DNA of 25,194 bases from positions 199,092-224,285 of the forward strand of contig FR882593.1 of NCBI GenBank assembly GCA_000435715.1. The letters are read 5' to 3'. This document shows, piece by piece, positions 6,746 through 13,536 of the stretch; the first letter of the stretch is position 1, and the number at the start of each line of letters is the position of its first letter. The notes under the pieces are model-generated. The model ran no database searches, had not been told where the DNA came from, and saw only the letters and a program-made list of their open reading frames with translations. Made by a program: the position numbers and the translations under genes. Source of the DNA: Firmicutes bacterium CAG:145. GTDB taxonomy: Bacteria; Bacillota; Clostridia; Peptostreptococcales; Anaerovoracaceae.

Positions 6746-8153
6746 AAATTTTTATAGCAGTATTAGGCCGTGAAAATACGATACTTTCAACGATTTCCCC
6801 CAGAGCCGCCCTTTTAATAGCGTCTTCAGAATCGGAGGATAAAAGGTCGACTATCTCAGCGAATTGCCGCCTAACATCTTCCGCCGGTCTATAGGCAGTC
6901 GCCTTTTCATCTTCTTTTTTGAATTTTAAGATTTCTTTTTCGATACGTTCTTTATTAGCCGCATATTCTTCCAGCGTGTCAATTTCTTCCATATAGGCGA
7001 TTTTTGCCCGCTGAAGCATGCCCTCCAGCCGCCGTATGTCCTTTTTATGATCTGCTTTTTTTGGGGGTTTGGTTACAGATTTAATGAATTTATCATTCAC
7101 CGTTACGTTTTTAATGGCCTGAATTACCGATTCCTCAATTTTTGACGCAGAAATAAAATGAGAAACATCGCATAGAGATTTACCATATTTGTAACATTGA
7201 AAACCCTTGTTGGCCAGAGAGTAGACCATAGTAGACCCGCAGTTAGAACATTTCAGGAATCCTGAGAGCCAATGTTTTTTTACCGTGTCTGGTTTATCAT
7301 ATTTTTTACGATTTTCTGCCCGGGTGTCTAATTCTGCAATAATTTTATCATAGTATTCCCGGGTATATATATGATCACATACGCCATCGACTACTATCGT
7401 CGAATCGGAATAGGGGTGGTATTCATTTTCGTGATCTTCACGGTTTGGCGTCCAATGCGAGGCGCCTGTATTGGTCAGATTTTTCAAAATGTATCTTACA
7501 GTCCGGGGCTCAAATTTATTCCCCCGGTGAGTTCGAACCCCGTGGCTGTTCAATTCTTTCGCAATCCAGCGCAGACTTTTTTTCTGTAATAAACTTTCGG
7601 CCATAAACAGCACCCACTCGGCTTCGTCCGGATTTAAAACGTATTCTCCTTCGGAATTTTTAGAAAATCCAAAGGAGGGGGCTGTTTGTATTTTGCCGGT
7701 TTCGGCAACATAGGTCATTTTGGTTCTGACTTCCTCACCCAGCCGGATAGAATAAAATTCATCCATCCATTCTATCATACGTTCTACCAGCGAACCGAAC
7801 ATCTTGTCCTGGGTTTCCTCGGTAATAGAAACGACTTCGACTCCACATTCACGATTCAAGAGAGATTTATATACAATACTTTCCTCCTGGTTACGTGCGA
7901 ATCTCGAAAATTTCCACACTAAGACAACAGAAAAAGGCGACGGCTCTCCTTTGGCCGTCGCAATCATTTTCAGAAACTGCGGCCGCTTTTTGGCTTTTCT
8001 CCCGCTGACTCCTGCGTCTATATAGATATGGGACGGGTCTAATATCAAGCCATGCCTATCAGCATAGTTCCTTATCTCTTTCAGCTGCGAATCTGGGCTG
8101 TGTTCTGTTTGTTCATCTGTAGATACACGTATGTAGGCGGCTGCTGTTTTCAT
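6732..8153 (-). CDS. Large serine recombinase (phage integrase)
   Basis: A 473-residue recombinase that would insert and, with a directionality factor, excise the prophage. The N-terminal resolvase domain has YIRVSTDEQ with catalytic Ser11, DAGVSGRKAKKRP and VWKFSRFARN. A recombinase domain follows (about residues 165-270: GFSKNSEGEYVLN, LNSHGVRTHRG, RTVRYILKN), then a zinc ribbon (CSNCG near residue 303, later cysteines in QCYKYGKSLC) and a basic coiled-coil region. Length is near that of SpoIVCA-like enzymes. The start at 8153 has AAGGAGG seven bases upstream. It stops just before the cotJC remnant. Only 31 bases separate it from the Abi gene upstream, so the two may be co-transcribed. No sporulation sigma promoter could be identified with confidence. 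Confidence 0.93.
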   Translation of the reverse strand: MKTAAAYIRVSTDEQTEHSPDSQLKEIRNYADRHGLILDPSHIYIDAGVSGRKAKKRPQFLKMIATAKGEPSPFSVVLVWKFSRFARNQEESIVYKSLLNRECGVEVVSITEETQDKMFGSLVERMIEWMDEFYSIRLGEEVRTKMTYVAETGKIQTAPSFGFSKNSEGEYVLNPDEAEWVLFMAESLLQKKSLRWIAKELNSHGVRTHRGNKFEPRTVRYILKNLTNTGASHWTPNREDHENEYHPYSDSTIVVDGVCDHIYTREYYDKIIAELDTRAENRKKYDKPDTVKKHWLSGFLKCSNCGSTMVYSLANKGFQCYKYGKSLCDVSHFISASKIEESVIQAIKNVTVNDKFIKSVTKPPKKADHKKDIRRLEGMLQRAKIAYMEEIDTLEEYAANKERIEKEILKFKKEDEKATAYRPAEDVRRQFAEIVDLLSSDSEDAIKRAALGEIVESIVFSRPNTAIKIYFRL

Positions 8154-8184
8154 GATGGAACCTCCTTAAATAACACAAAAGACC

Positions 8185-9114
8185 TCATTTATTATTTTCA
8201 TATTCATAAACTAAATGGTCTATTATATTTTTCCAATTTTTAGTGAATCCATAATGTTTCAAATCGACGAAAGGATATTTCTCTTTTAAATTGCAAATAT
8301 CGTTAATTATTGTATTTGAAATGCCCAATCTATCTGGGGATAGCCTAATAAGCACAAGTAGACGGAAAAAAAGTTTATTGCCTATGCTTTCACGTTCATA
8401 TGATTGTTTTTCAAAATAACTAATCTCCCAATTAGAAAAATTGGGTTTATGGGGCAATCCACGATTATATAAGCGAGAGTGATGGGCACAGATATTTCTG
8501 AGAACTACTAACCCTTCAAGAAAATTTTCAATTACAGTATATCTAATACCGTAATAATATTTATCACAAATTTGTTTTTTGAGATCATTGTTTAATGACG
8601 CAAAAAGCATTGATGATTTTCCGAAAGATAGAGTTTCAACCATAGCCCATATAGGAAGGACCCCATCATATTTTCGTTGATGATGTTTAACAAACGCCTC
8701 GTCTCTATTGTTACTGATTTCCCTTGTTATAGTTTCCATAAATCTATTATAGTGACAGTTACTTATATAATTGTCTTTTTTCATATAGCTTATAGTGCCA
8801 GAAGAAACATTGTCTTGCTGGCCAAGCTCATAGGCTATATGGGTGCGAAGGGAAATTTCAACATTTTCAAGATAACCCAACAATAAAATTTTAATTTCTC
8901 TATCGAAATTATAAATTTGCATTATATCGCTGAACTTAGAATCCTTATAAAAGTGATCATTTTTGCGCAGAGTAAGAGAGTAGCCACTAAGTCTATAATA
9001 ATTTAGTTCACTTAGGCAATTTTTCGCATATTCAACGTCGTCAATAATAAGTCCCTTGTCATTACTTAAAAGTGCGATCTGCTCTTCGATATTTTTAAAA
9101 ATTTTGTGTTCCAC
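8185..9114 (-). CDS. Abi_2 (AbiD/AbiF) family HEPN abortive-infection protein
   Basis: A likely RNA-cleaving defence toxin of 309 residues. The HEPN active-site motif RNxxxH is visible as RNICAH (about R206-H211), followed by HSRLYNR. Other Abi_2 features are LNYYRLSGYS near residue 37, FDREIK near 70, a helical LRTHIAYELG and PIWAMVETLSFG near 154. GTG 9114 is chosen as start because GAGGATAAGG lies just upstream; the frame is open to 9222, but that extension would run through a terminator-like hairpin and is non-coding in character. The message begins with that hairpin leader (9127-9196). A defence gene beside the integrase would protect the lysogen from other phages. Confidence 0.82.
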   Translation of the reverse strand: MEHKIFKNIEEQIALLSNDKGLIIDDVEYAKNCLSELNYYRLSGYSLTLRKNDHFYKDSKFSDIMQIYNFDREIKILLLGYLENVEISLRTHIAYELGQQDNVSSGTISYMKKDNYISNCHYNRFMETITREISNNRDEAFVKHHQRKYDGVLPIWAMVETLSFGKSSMLFASLNNDLKKQICDKYYYGIRYTVIENFLEGLVVLRNICAHHSRLYNRGLPHKPNFSNWEISYFEKQSYERESIGNKLFFRLLVLIRLSPDRLGISNTIINDICNLKEKYPFVDLKHYGFTKNWKNIIDHLVYEYENNK

Positions 9115-9126
9115 TATCCTTATCCT

Positions 9127-9196
9127 CAAAAAACAAAAGGCCCGCCGAATTTGTGCATGCTGCACACAGTGCAACAGAGGCCCGGCGGGATCTATT
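9127..9196 (-). ncRNA. Candidate short leader RNA or RNA antitoxin for the Abi gene
   Basis: On the minus strand, transcription from the promoter at 9203-9231 would begin near 9196. It would at once form a stem of CCCGCCG (9189-9183) with CGGCGGG (9147-9141), containing an inner hairpin TGTGCA-GCA-TGCACA, and then enter CCTTTTGTTTTTTG (9140-9127). This is a terminator-like unit of about 70 nt ending 12 bases before the Abi start codon. Promoter, small RNA, leaky terminator, then toxin is the layout of type III toxin-antitoxin loci. Plain attenuation is the alternative. Confidence 0.5.
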
Positions 9197-9202
9197 AGTA
9201 TT

Positions 9203-9231
9203 ATATTACAATAACCCACCAATTATGTCAA
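9203..9231 (-). promoter_or_regulatory. Promoter of the Abi leader
   Basis: A perfect -35 TTGACA (9231-9226) is followed after 17 bases by TAATAT (9208-9203). A TATAAT overlaps it with a 20-base spacer (9205-9200). Confidence 0.55.
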
Positions 9232-9301
9232 TAAAAACGTAAAATTTTGATTGTCTTAAATTCTCTCAAAATTGATAAAAATAAAAGACAAAATTTTATC
9301 A

Positions 9302-9374
9302 CCCTATTTTTGCTCATATTTTTATTCAGAAATGTATCAAATAGGGATCATCTCGCCCACGTGAGCGAGATGAT
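9302..9374. repeat. Two adjacent inverted repeats upstream of a small phage gene
   Basis: CCCTATTT (9302-9309) and AAATAGGG (9339-9346) form an 8-bp inverted repeat. It abuts a near-perfect 28-bp palindrome, ATCATCTCGC-c-CACGTG-a-GCGAGATGAT (9347-9374). Neither strand has a T-run after the palindrome, so it does not look like a terminator. A protein-binding site or cruciform is more likely. Confidence 0.55.
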
Positions 9375-9422
9375 ATAAAACAAGTTACAAAAACGGACAT
9401 CTGGTCAAACCTCCCAGAAAGT

Positions 9423-9456
9423 ACCAGTATTTTCCATATTAAAAAACTGGTAAAAT
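9423..9456 (+). promoter_or_regulatory. Extended -10 promoter with flanking dyad
   Basis: TGGTAAAAT (9448-9456) is an extended -10 about 38 bases before the ATG at 9494. ACCAGT (9423-9428) and ACTGGT (9446-9451) form a dyad that overlaps it and could be an operator. Confidence 0.4.
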
Positions 9457-9493
9457 TTACTTAGCACCCCTCGAACGTAAAGGAGTGTGTGCA

Positions 9494-9625
9494 ATGAAAC
9501 GAATAAAAAAAGAATATCGGTTTATAAAAGATCCTCGAATTTACGCTATATACATACGGAGCAAGAATCTATTGATAATCACCACGAATGAAGCAGGAAA
9601 GAGAGGAGTCATTTTTTTAAAATAA
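9494..9625 (+). CDS. Small basic phage protein, 43 residues, unknown
   Basis: ATG 9494 has AAAGGAG eight bases upstream. The product starts MKRIKKEYRF, contains RIYAIYIRSKNLLIITT and is rich in Lys/Arg/Ile. I recognise no family. It runs toward the repressor gene, and the two stop codons are one base apart (9625 and 9627). Its place beside the immunity switch suggests an accessory regulator, or possibly an excision factor, but nothing in the sequence shows a function. Confidence 0.5.
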   Translation: MKRIKKEYRFIKDPRIYAIYIRSKNLLIITTNEAGKRGVIFLK

Positions 9626-9626
9626 A

Positions 9627-10034
9627 CTAACCCATTATCTTTTCAGGGGTGCTACTTTCTATCTCTTCAATCATTTCATCTACACTTTCACTTATATTAC
9701 GGTCAATATCATTATAACCTGATAACTGTTGAAGCAGAAAGACAACGACATCTTTAGACTTGTCATCTAATGCACGAAACATTTCTATTAAACAAAATTC
9801 GTCGTAGCTAACTTCCTTTTTTATATTACGCCAGTCCATAACATCCTGAAAAAGATAATTGGCATCAACATTTAGCGCCTCAAAAAGTTTATACATAACG
9901 GGTTCTTTTGGATGGCTTGTCTCATTTTCATAATTGGCGATTGCTCCTTTAGTGACTCCTACCCGCCGAGCCAGTTCTTCTTGTGTAATATGTTGTGAAT
10001 GACGTGCCTCTTTTATTCTATATCCTACTCCCAT
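9627..10034 (-). CDS. XRE-family phage repressor (CI-like)
   Basis: A 135-residue cytoplasmic repressor. The helix-turn-helix occupies about residues 5-60 (RIKEAR, ITQEELARRVGVTKGAIANYENET), followed by LFEALNVDANYLFQD. The remaining C-terminal half (about 65 residues) is acidic and helical; no LexA-type peptidase motif is visible, so induction would not be by self-cleavage. ATG 10034 has GGAAGGAG upstream. Its promoter is TTGATT (10081-10076), 16 bases, TATACT (10059-10054), leaving a leader of about a dozen bases. It is divergent from the Cro-like gene, forming the lysogeny switch. Confidence 0.85.
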   Translation of the reverse strand: MGVGYRIKEARHSQHITQEELARRVGVTKGAIANYENETSHPKEPVMYKLFEALNVDANYLFQDVMDWRNIKKEVSYDEFCLIEMFRALDDKSKDVVVFLLQQLSGYNDIDRNISESVDEMIEEIESSTPEKIMG

Positions 10035-10053
10035 AATATCTCCTTCCAAAGCA

Positions 10054-10166
10054 AGTATAACATCTTAAAAATAAAAATCAATAAAAAGTATAAGAAATTT
10101 GAGAAAAAAGGTTGACAGTTCAAGAAAAGGATAATATAATAAGACAAAAGTTCAAGAATCTTATAC
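10054..10166. promoter_or_regulatory. Divergent switch promoters with repeated operator half-sites
   Basis: Rightward promoter: TTGACA (10112-10117), 17 bases, TATAAT (10135-10140), both boxes perfect. Leftward promoter: TTGATT/TATACT (10081-10054). Repeated half-sites are GTATAAGAA (10088-10096), GTTCAAGAA (10118-10126) and GTTCAAGAA (10150-10158). The last is part of a dyad, GTTCAAGA-A-TCTTATAC (10150-10166). The half-sites sit between the -35 and -10 boxes and just downstream of the start, as expected for repressor/Cro binding. Confidence 0.65.
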
Positions 10167-10182
10167 GAAAGGAGAAAAGATA

Positions 10183-10413
10183 ATGCAAGAGTCAATAGTT
10201 GCGAATAATATAAAAAAGATAATAAGAGAACGCTGTCTGAGGCAAGGAGCTATAGCCAATAAAGCAGGATATGATAATAAAATTTTTAGCGCAATGGTTA
10301 ATAATAGGAGAATAATAAGAGAAAATGACATACTGAGGATAGCTTCTGCTTTGGAGGTGGACATAAATACTCTATACGGTCTCCAAGAAAAAAATCAGCC
10401 AAGCTGTTTATAA
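10183..10413 (+). CDS. Small helix-turn-helix protein (Cro/antirepressor-like)
   Basis: A 76-residue DNA-binding protein; the first gene of the rightward early operon. The helix-turn-helix is recognisable in NNIKKIIRERCLRQGAIANK, then NKIFSAMVNNRR, followed by ILRIASALEVDINTLYG, the usual end of an XRE domain. AAAGGAG lies nine bases before the ATG. It is transcribed from the perfect promoter opposite the repressor, so it probably acts as Cro, turning off the repressor in lytic growth. Confidence 0.75.
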   Translation: MQESIVANNIKKIIRERCLRQGAIANKAGYDNKIFSAMVNNRRIIRENDILRIASALEVDINTLYGLQEKNQPSCL

Positions 10414-10433
10414 GCTAAAAGGAAGAAAAATAA

Positions 10434-10718
10434 ATGAGAAAAATAAAAAAAGAACCGGCTGAATGTGAATATGCAACCCCAACCATAGAAAAGCAAAGGT
10501 CTAATGATATCTGGCCGTTTAAAATTTATGAATGGTATGCAGATGAAAAAATATATGAGAAGACGCTGACACTATCATTGGAAATATATGAAACGGAAGC
10601 ATTGAAAAAACAACTGGATTTCTACGACATAATAGCGTACCTTTGGAGGCTAAAAATGAGGTCGCAGAACAAAGTGATTAAAAGTAATAGGACAAAATTA
10701 AGACCGCATAGATTATAA
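10434..10718 (+). CDS. Phage early protein, 94 residues, unknown
   Basis: Starts at ATG 10434 with GGAAGAA upstream. It is mixed-charge with a basic C-terminal tail (KSNRTKLRPHRL) and aromatic clusters (WPFKIYEWYADEKIY, then YDIIAYLWRLK). No domain is recognised. It is the second gene of the rightward operon, 20 bases after the Cro-like gene. Confidence 0.55.
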   Translation: MRKIKKEPAECEYATPTIEKQRSNDIWPFKIYEWYADEKIYEKTLTLSLEIYETEALKKQLDFYDIIAYLWRLKMRSQNKVIKSNRTKLRPHRL

Positions 10719-10735
10719 AAAAAGCGGAGGTTTTT

Positions 10736-10879
10736 ATGAAAATAGAAATATACATAAACAACAAGCCAATAGAAGAATACGACCCAAAAGAACTGGAAGA
10801 GATCAAAGTAAAGCTGACTGAGAGAGCCTTTGCGGCTGCCGGATATGAACGAGTAAAAAGTGGAGAGGCACATGGCTAA
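10736..10879 (+). CDS. Small conserved-type phage protein, 47 residues
   Basis: ATG 10736 follows GCGGAGG. The product reads MKIEIYINNKPIEEYDPKEL and continues with an acidic/basic helix ending AAAGYERVK. This layout (a short strand, an 'EEY' turn and one long helix) recurs among Firmicutes phage early proteins of unknown role. It overlaps the next gene by eight bases. Confidence 0.65.
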   Translation: MKIEIYINNKPIEEYDPKELEEIKVKLTERAFAAAGYERVKSGEAHG

Positions 10880-11255
10880 AAAAGAGATAAGCGACTACTA
10901 TAGGACGTGCCCATTCCCTAAACCCGTAGATAAAAGGAAAAAGAAGAAAGTCAACGGATATAAGGACAAGCATAAAAGACGCTGCTACTATTGCGGAACT
11001 TATGGGGCCGAACGACACGAAGTTTACGGAAATTCTAACCGTCAGATCAGCATAGACAACGGATTCCAGGTCGACCTGTGCCGGGACTGCCATAGGGAAA
11101 TGCAGGAAAATATAACTACGAGAGCTAAAGAAAGAAACGAGTTTTGGCGGCAGAAATATCAAAAAGAATATGAGGAGAAGCTGATTGATACCGGCATAAA
11201 ACCGGAACAGGCCAGAGATTTATGGCTGAATCTGATCAGGAGGAACTATCTATAG
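10872..11255 (+). CDS. Zinc-binding HNH-like phage protein
   Basis: A 127-residue protein with two CxxC pairs, CYYCGTYG and CRDCHREM, around RHEVYGNSNRQ and a short hydrophobic strand. This Cys4 beta-beta-alpha pattern is the fold of HNH-type nucleases (compare NinG-like and DUF968-like phage proteins). The His in RHEV and the His in DCHREM are the likely catalytic and metal residues. A basic N-terminal stretch (DKRKKKKV) could bind nucleic acid. The start at 10872 has GGAGAGG upstream and overlaps the preceding gene. It may act in recombination or replication of phage DNA. Confidence 0.7.
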   Translation: MAKKEISDYYRTCPFPKPVDKRKKKKVNGYKDKHKRRCYYCGTYGAERHEVYGNSNRQISIDNGFQVDLCRDCHREMQENITTRAKERNEFWRQKYQKEYEEKLIDTGIKPEQARDLWLNLIRRNYL

Positions 11256-11395
11256 TGAAAGAAAAAATTAACCAGGCAATAAAATATATTGATGAAAATC
11301 TACGAGAATACGCTATCGGATTCAGTCATGGGCTACGGTTTGGCGCACTAATAGCCGCAATAACGGCAATAATTGTTATCAGCTGCCGGTCTTGA
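11255..11395 (+). CDS. Small single-span membrane protein, 46 residues
   Basis: GTG 11255 overlaps the preceding TAG, with AGGAGG 11 bases upstream. A charged N-terminal helix (KEKINQAIKYIDENL) is followed by one hydrophobic segment rich in Ala/Ile, ending SCRS. I cannot name a family. Its 3' end overlaps the opposing gene (11379-11708) by 17 bases. Confidence 0.5.
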   Translation: MKEKINQAIKYIDENLREYAIGFSHGLRFGALIAAITAIIVISCRS

Positions 11396-11708
11396 CCAAA
11401 GCGATTATTGAAATAGTTATGGCTGCAATAGATAAAATACTATCAATTAAAACGGGAAGCCAAATTCGAAATTTCAAACGTTGTTCTTGATTTTGGTTAT
11501 TTAAAAAAAAGGTCCTATAATGCAGACCATTGTTGTTCAATCTATAAATTGAATCAGACGGACTATCCCAAACGGGATTAACAAATGAAAGCCGATACAT
11601 AATCATATATTCTTGCCGGGTTAGAACTGCTTTGCCAGAATCATCAAATTTATTTAAAATATCACGTTCTTCTTTCGTCAAAACTATTTTATCAAAATTA
11701 TCAAACAT
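11379..11708 (-). CDS. Small membrane protein on the opposite strand, possible lysogenic accessory gene
   Basis: Start at ATG 11708, with GAGGG upstream, gives 109 residues. The N-terminal part is soluble and wing-like (LTKEERDILNKF, LTRQEYMIMYRLSFV), and the C-terminus has one membrane segment (LPVLIDSILSIAAITISIIALV) split here as LPVLIDSILSIAAI and TISIIALV. It is a lone leftward gene within a rightward operon, so it may be expressed in the lysogen. Its function is unknown; a role at the membrane, such as exclusion of other phages, is only a guess. Confidence 0.6.
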   Translation of the reverse strand: MFDNFDKIVLTKEERDILNKFDDSGKAVLTRQEYMIMYRLSFVNPVWDSPSDSIYRLNNNGLHYRTFFLNNQNQEQRLKFRIWLPVLIDSILSIAAITISIIALVKTGS

Positions 11709-11729
11709 AAAGCCCTCATAGCTAAAATG

Positions 11730-11918
11730 ATGAATATAAAAGAAACGAGAGCGGAGAGGATCAACAAAATTCCTCACGAGATCATGAGATTGAAAAAACA
11801 AAAGCAGTATGCCGTAAAGCAAAACTGGCATACAGCCGCTGCGATGATAGGCAAAAAAATAGATGAGCTGGAGAAAGAGTTCAAAGAACTATGTAACTCA
11901 TACGGAGGAGAAACATGA
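11730..11918 (+). CDS. Short helical phage protein, unknown
   Basis: About 62 residues, highly charged and helical (ETRAERINKIPHEIMRLKKQ, KKIDELEKEFKEL). Start is uncertain: ATG 11727 and 11730 are adjacent and neither has a clear ribosome site. Its stop overlaps the next start (ACATGA), the coupling seen across this operon. Confidence 0.5.
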   Translation: MNIKETRAERINKIPHEIMRLKKQKQYAVKQNWHTAAAMIGKKIDELEKEFKELCNSYGGET

Positions 11919-12508
11919 AAAAGTATAAGATCAGAGAAAAAAGTTTTTTGTGGCATATAAAAAATGTATTTATGAGCCTATGGACATTGGTGATAATAGG
12001 CGCAGTATTGCTGGTCATGATCGGATTTTCAGGAAATCCAAAAGCTGAGGGCGCCGTTATAGAAATCAATAAGGATATGGAACAGAAAGAGCCAAGCAAG
12101 ATGTATGATGTTCCCTTGGACGCCGATTTGCAGATACATATCAATGATTTATGCGAAAACTACGGCATAGATATGCCCCTGGTGCTGGCCGTTATAGGAC
12201 AAGAATCAGGCTATGATCCAGCGGCGGTGGGAGACAATGGCAATAGCATAGGACTAATGCAGATTCAGCCCATGCACCACCGGCAGCGCATGGACAGACT
12301 GGGAATAACCGACCTATTAGACCCATATCAGAATGTGACCATAGGAATAGACCTACTGGCGGAACTAATAAATGAAGAAAACGACATAGAGTGGGCAGTG
12401 ACGGCCTATAATGCCGGAAAAAGTAAGGCGGATTTTAATAGATCTATAGGAGAAAGAAGCGAATACACCCAAAGCGTAATGATATTAAAAGAGGAGATGA
12501 CGATATGA
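11915..12508 (+). CDS. Membrane-anchored lytic transglycosylase (SLT domain)
   Basis: A 197-residue murein-cleaving enzyme. A signal-anchor segment spans about residues 20-38 (LWTLVIIGAVLLVMIGF). The SLT domain begins near residue 75 with LCENYGIDMPLVLAVIGQES (catalytic Glu97), then GLMQIQP and VTAYNAGK, the standard goose-lysozyme-like motifs. ATG 11915 has GGAGGAG upstream. Position in the early operon, away from tail and lysis genes, is unusual for a virion-associated murein hydrolase, yet such early-region SLT proteins do occur in Clostridia phages; a host-envelope role is possible. Confidence 0.82.
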   Translation: MKKYKIREKSFLWHIKNVFMSLWTLVIIGAVLLVMIGFSGNPKAEGAVIEINKDMEQKEPSKMYDVPLDADLQIHINDLCENYGIDMPLVLAVIGQESGYDPAAVGDNGNSIGLMQIQPMHHRQRMDRLGITDLLDPYQNVTIGIDLLAELINEENDIEWAVTAYNAGKSKADFNRSIGERSEYTQSVMILKEEMTI

Positions 12509-12861
12509 AAGACGAAATAATGACATATGAAGGCGTATGCAGATATTGTGGTCAGATAATACCGGTTTTGGCAAAAACACAAGAGGCGGCAGATCGATTG
12601 GCAAGCGAAGAATGTGATTGTACAGGTGCAGACGCCAAAAAGAAAAAAGAGGCGGTCGAAAAAAATGCAGAACTAATCGTAGAAAATAAAGACGAAGATA
12701 TCATGAATATTTTAAGAGCTGCGGGAATGATGATTTTAGGAGGCCAAATCAACCAGCTGACTTTAAATGTCGGAGAAGTAAAATACAAAGTTGGAGAAAA
12801 TAGCAAGGGACAGATAAAGTTTACAAGGACTAAAACAAAACAAGAGGAGCTACAAGGATAA
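12505..12861 (+). CDS. Phage protein with N-terminal zinc-binding motif
   Basis: 118 residues. The N-terminus has CRYCGQ and later ECDC, together able to bind one zinc. A Lys/Glu-rich linker follows, then a hydrophobic patch (ILRAAGMMILGG) and a beta-rich end (INQLTLNVGEVKYKVG). ATG 12505 overlaps the transglycosylase stop (ATGA). No specific function is recognised. Confidence 0.6.
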   Translation: MKDEIMTYEGVCRYCGQIIPVLAKTQEAADRLASEECDCTGADAKKKKEAVEKNAELIVENKDEDIMNILRAAGMMILGGQINQLTLNVGEVKYKVGENSKGQIKFTRTKTKQEELQG

Positions 12862-13115
12862 TGCTACACGAACACATATGTGTAATCTGTGGCGGCACAT
12901 TTTACTCAGACCGCCATACAGCCTTCACCTGTTCAGAACAATGTAGGCGGGAACGGCAGATAATGACTAACGCTATAAAACGGGAAGAAAAAAAGAACAG
13001 TAGAAAAACGAAAGAAAAAGATAGCCTCAGCGTTGCAAACGAAAAAGCCAGAGAACAAGGAATCTCATACGGCAGATACAAGGCACTGGAATATATGAAA
13101 AATAACAGGATATGA
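12861..13115 (+). CDS. Small zinc-finger phage protein
   Basis: 84 residues. CVICGGTF, and then TCSEQCRRE, give a C-x2-C...C-x3-C arrangement like the short zinc fingers found in phage and plasmid proteins (C-terminal helix basic). The remainder is highly charged and helical (REEKKNSRKTKEKD). ATG 12861 overlaps the preceding TAA. It probably binds nucleic acid, but the target is unknown. Confidence 0.6.
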   Translation: MLHEHICVICGGTFYSDRHTAFTCSEQCRRERQIMTNAIKREEKKNSRKTKEKDSLSVANEKAREQGISYGRYKALEYMKNNRI

Positions 13116-13124
13116 GGAGACCAT

Positions 13125-13346
13125 ATGAGGAGTAACCTAAAAAAAGCCCGGCAGGAGGCCGGGCTAACACAGCAAGCAATGGCCGATAAGCTGGGCATTA
13201 GCCTGAGATATTATAAAAAAATTGAGGCTGGTAAAATGCTTGGGAGCATTTTTGTCTGGGATACCCTTGAAGATATCACAGGAGTTAATCAACGTAAACT
13301 CCGTGAGATTTCAGCCACTCATCCCGGCCGAGAAGCCAGTCGATAG
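13125..13346 (+). CDS. XRE-family helix-turn-helix protein
   Basis: 73 residues, essentially one helix-turn-helix domain: NLKKARQEAGLTQQAMADKL, then GISLRYYKKIEAG and WDTLEDITGV. ATG 13125 follows GAGGAG. Its 3' end overlaps the oppositely oriented regulator (13285-13512) by 62 bases, and its codons 7-14 contain the terminator of that gene. Confidence 0.75.
   Translation: MRSNLKKARQEAGLTQQAMADKLGISLRYYKKIEAGKMLGSIFVWDTLEDITGVNQRKLREISATHPGREASR
13139..13165 (-). terminator. Minus-strand terminator inside the coding sequence of an opposing gene
   Basis: On the minus strand, AGCCCGGC (13165-13158), loop CTCCT, then GCCGGGCT (13152-13145) is followed by a run of seven T (13145-13139). This is a textbook terminator for the leftward regulator that ends at 13285, yet it lies in the coding start of the rightward regulator. 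Confidence 0.75.
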
Positions 13347-13512
13347 ACACATCTAAGATATCAGCTATTAAAATAAGAGTATCAAGAGAAGGAGAGGTGT
13401 CACCACTTTCATATTTCCGGTAACCCCGAATTTGCATATTAAGATGGTTCGCCATATGTTGTGCAGTAATCCCCTTAGATTTACGAGTTGAATTTAAGCG
13501 TTTTGGAAACAT
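13285..13512 (-). CDS. Second XRE-family repressor
   Basis: 75 residues with a full helix-turn-helix: RKSKGITAQHMANHLNM, then IRGYRKYESGDTSPSLDTL and LILIADILDVSIDWLLG. ATG 13512 has AGGAGG eight bases upstream. It is divergent from 13618-14025, and the shared control region holds GTGTCT repeats likely to be its operator. It thus forms a second self-contained regulatory switch, separate from the repressor/Cro pair at 9.6-10.4 kb. Confidence 0.78.
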   Translation of the reverse strand: MFPKRLNSTRKSKGITAQHMANHLNMQIRGYRKYESGDTSPSLDTLILIADILDVSIDWLLGRDEWLKSHGVYVD

Positions 13513-13536
13513 AATAAAAAACCTCCTAAAAAGTAC

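Noticed and set aside
9115..9222. N-terminal extension of the Abi protein to 9222
   Set aside because: The extra codons would encode the promoter-proximal hairpin and T-tract; GTG 9114 has a better ribosome site and matches the family start.
13145..13165. Hairpin as a rightward attenuator that hides an AGGAGG in its loop
   Set aside because: The T-run lies on the minus-strand side, so a leftward terminator is the simpler reading.
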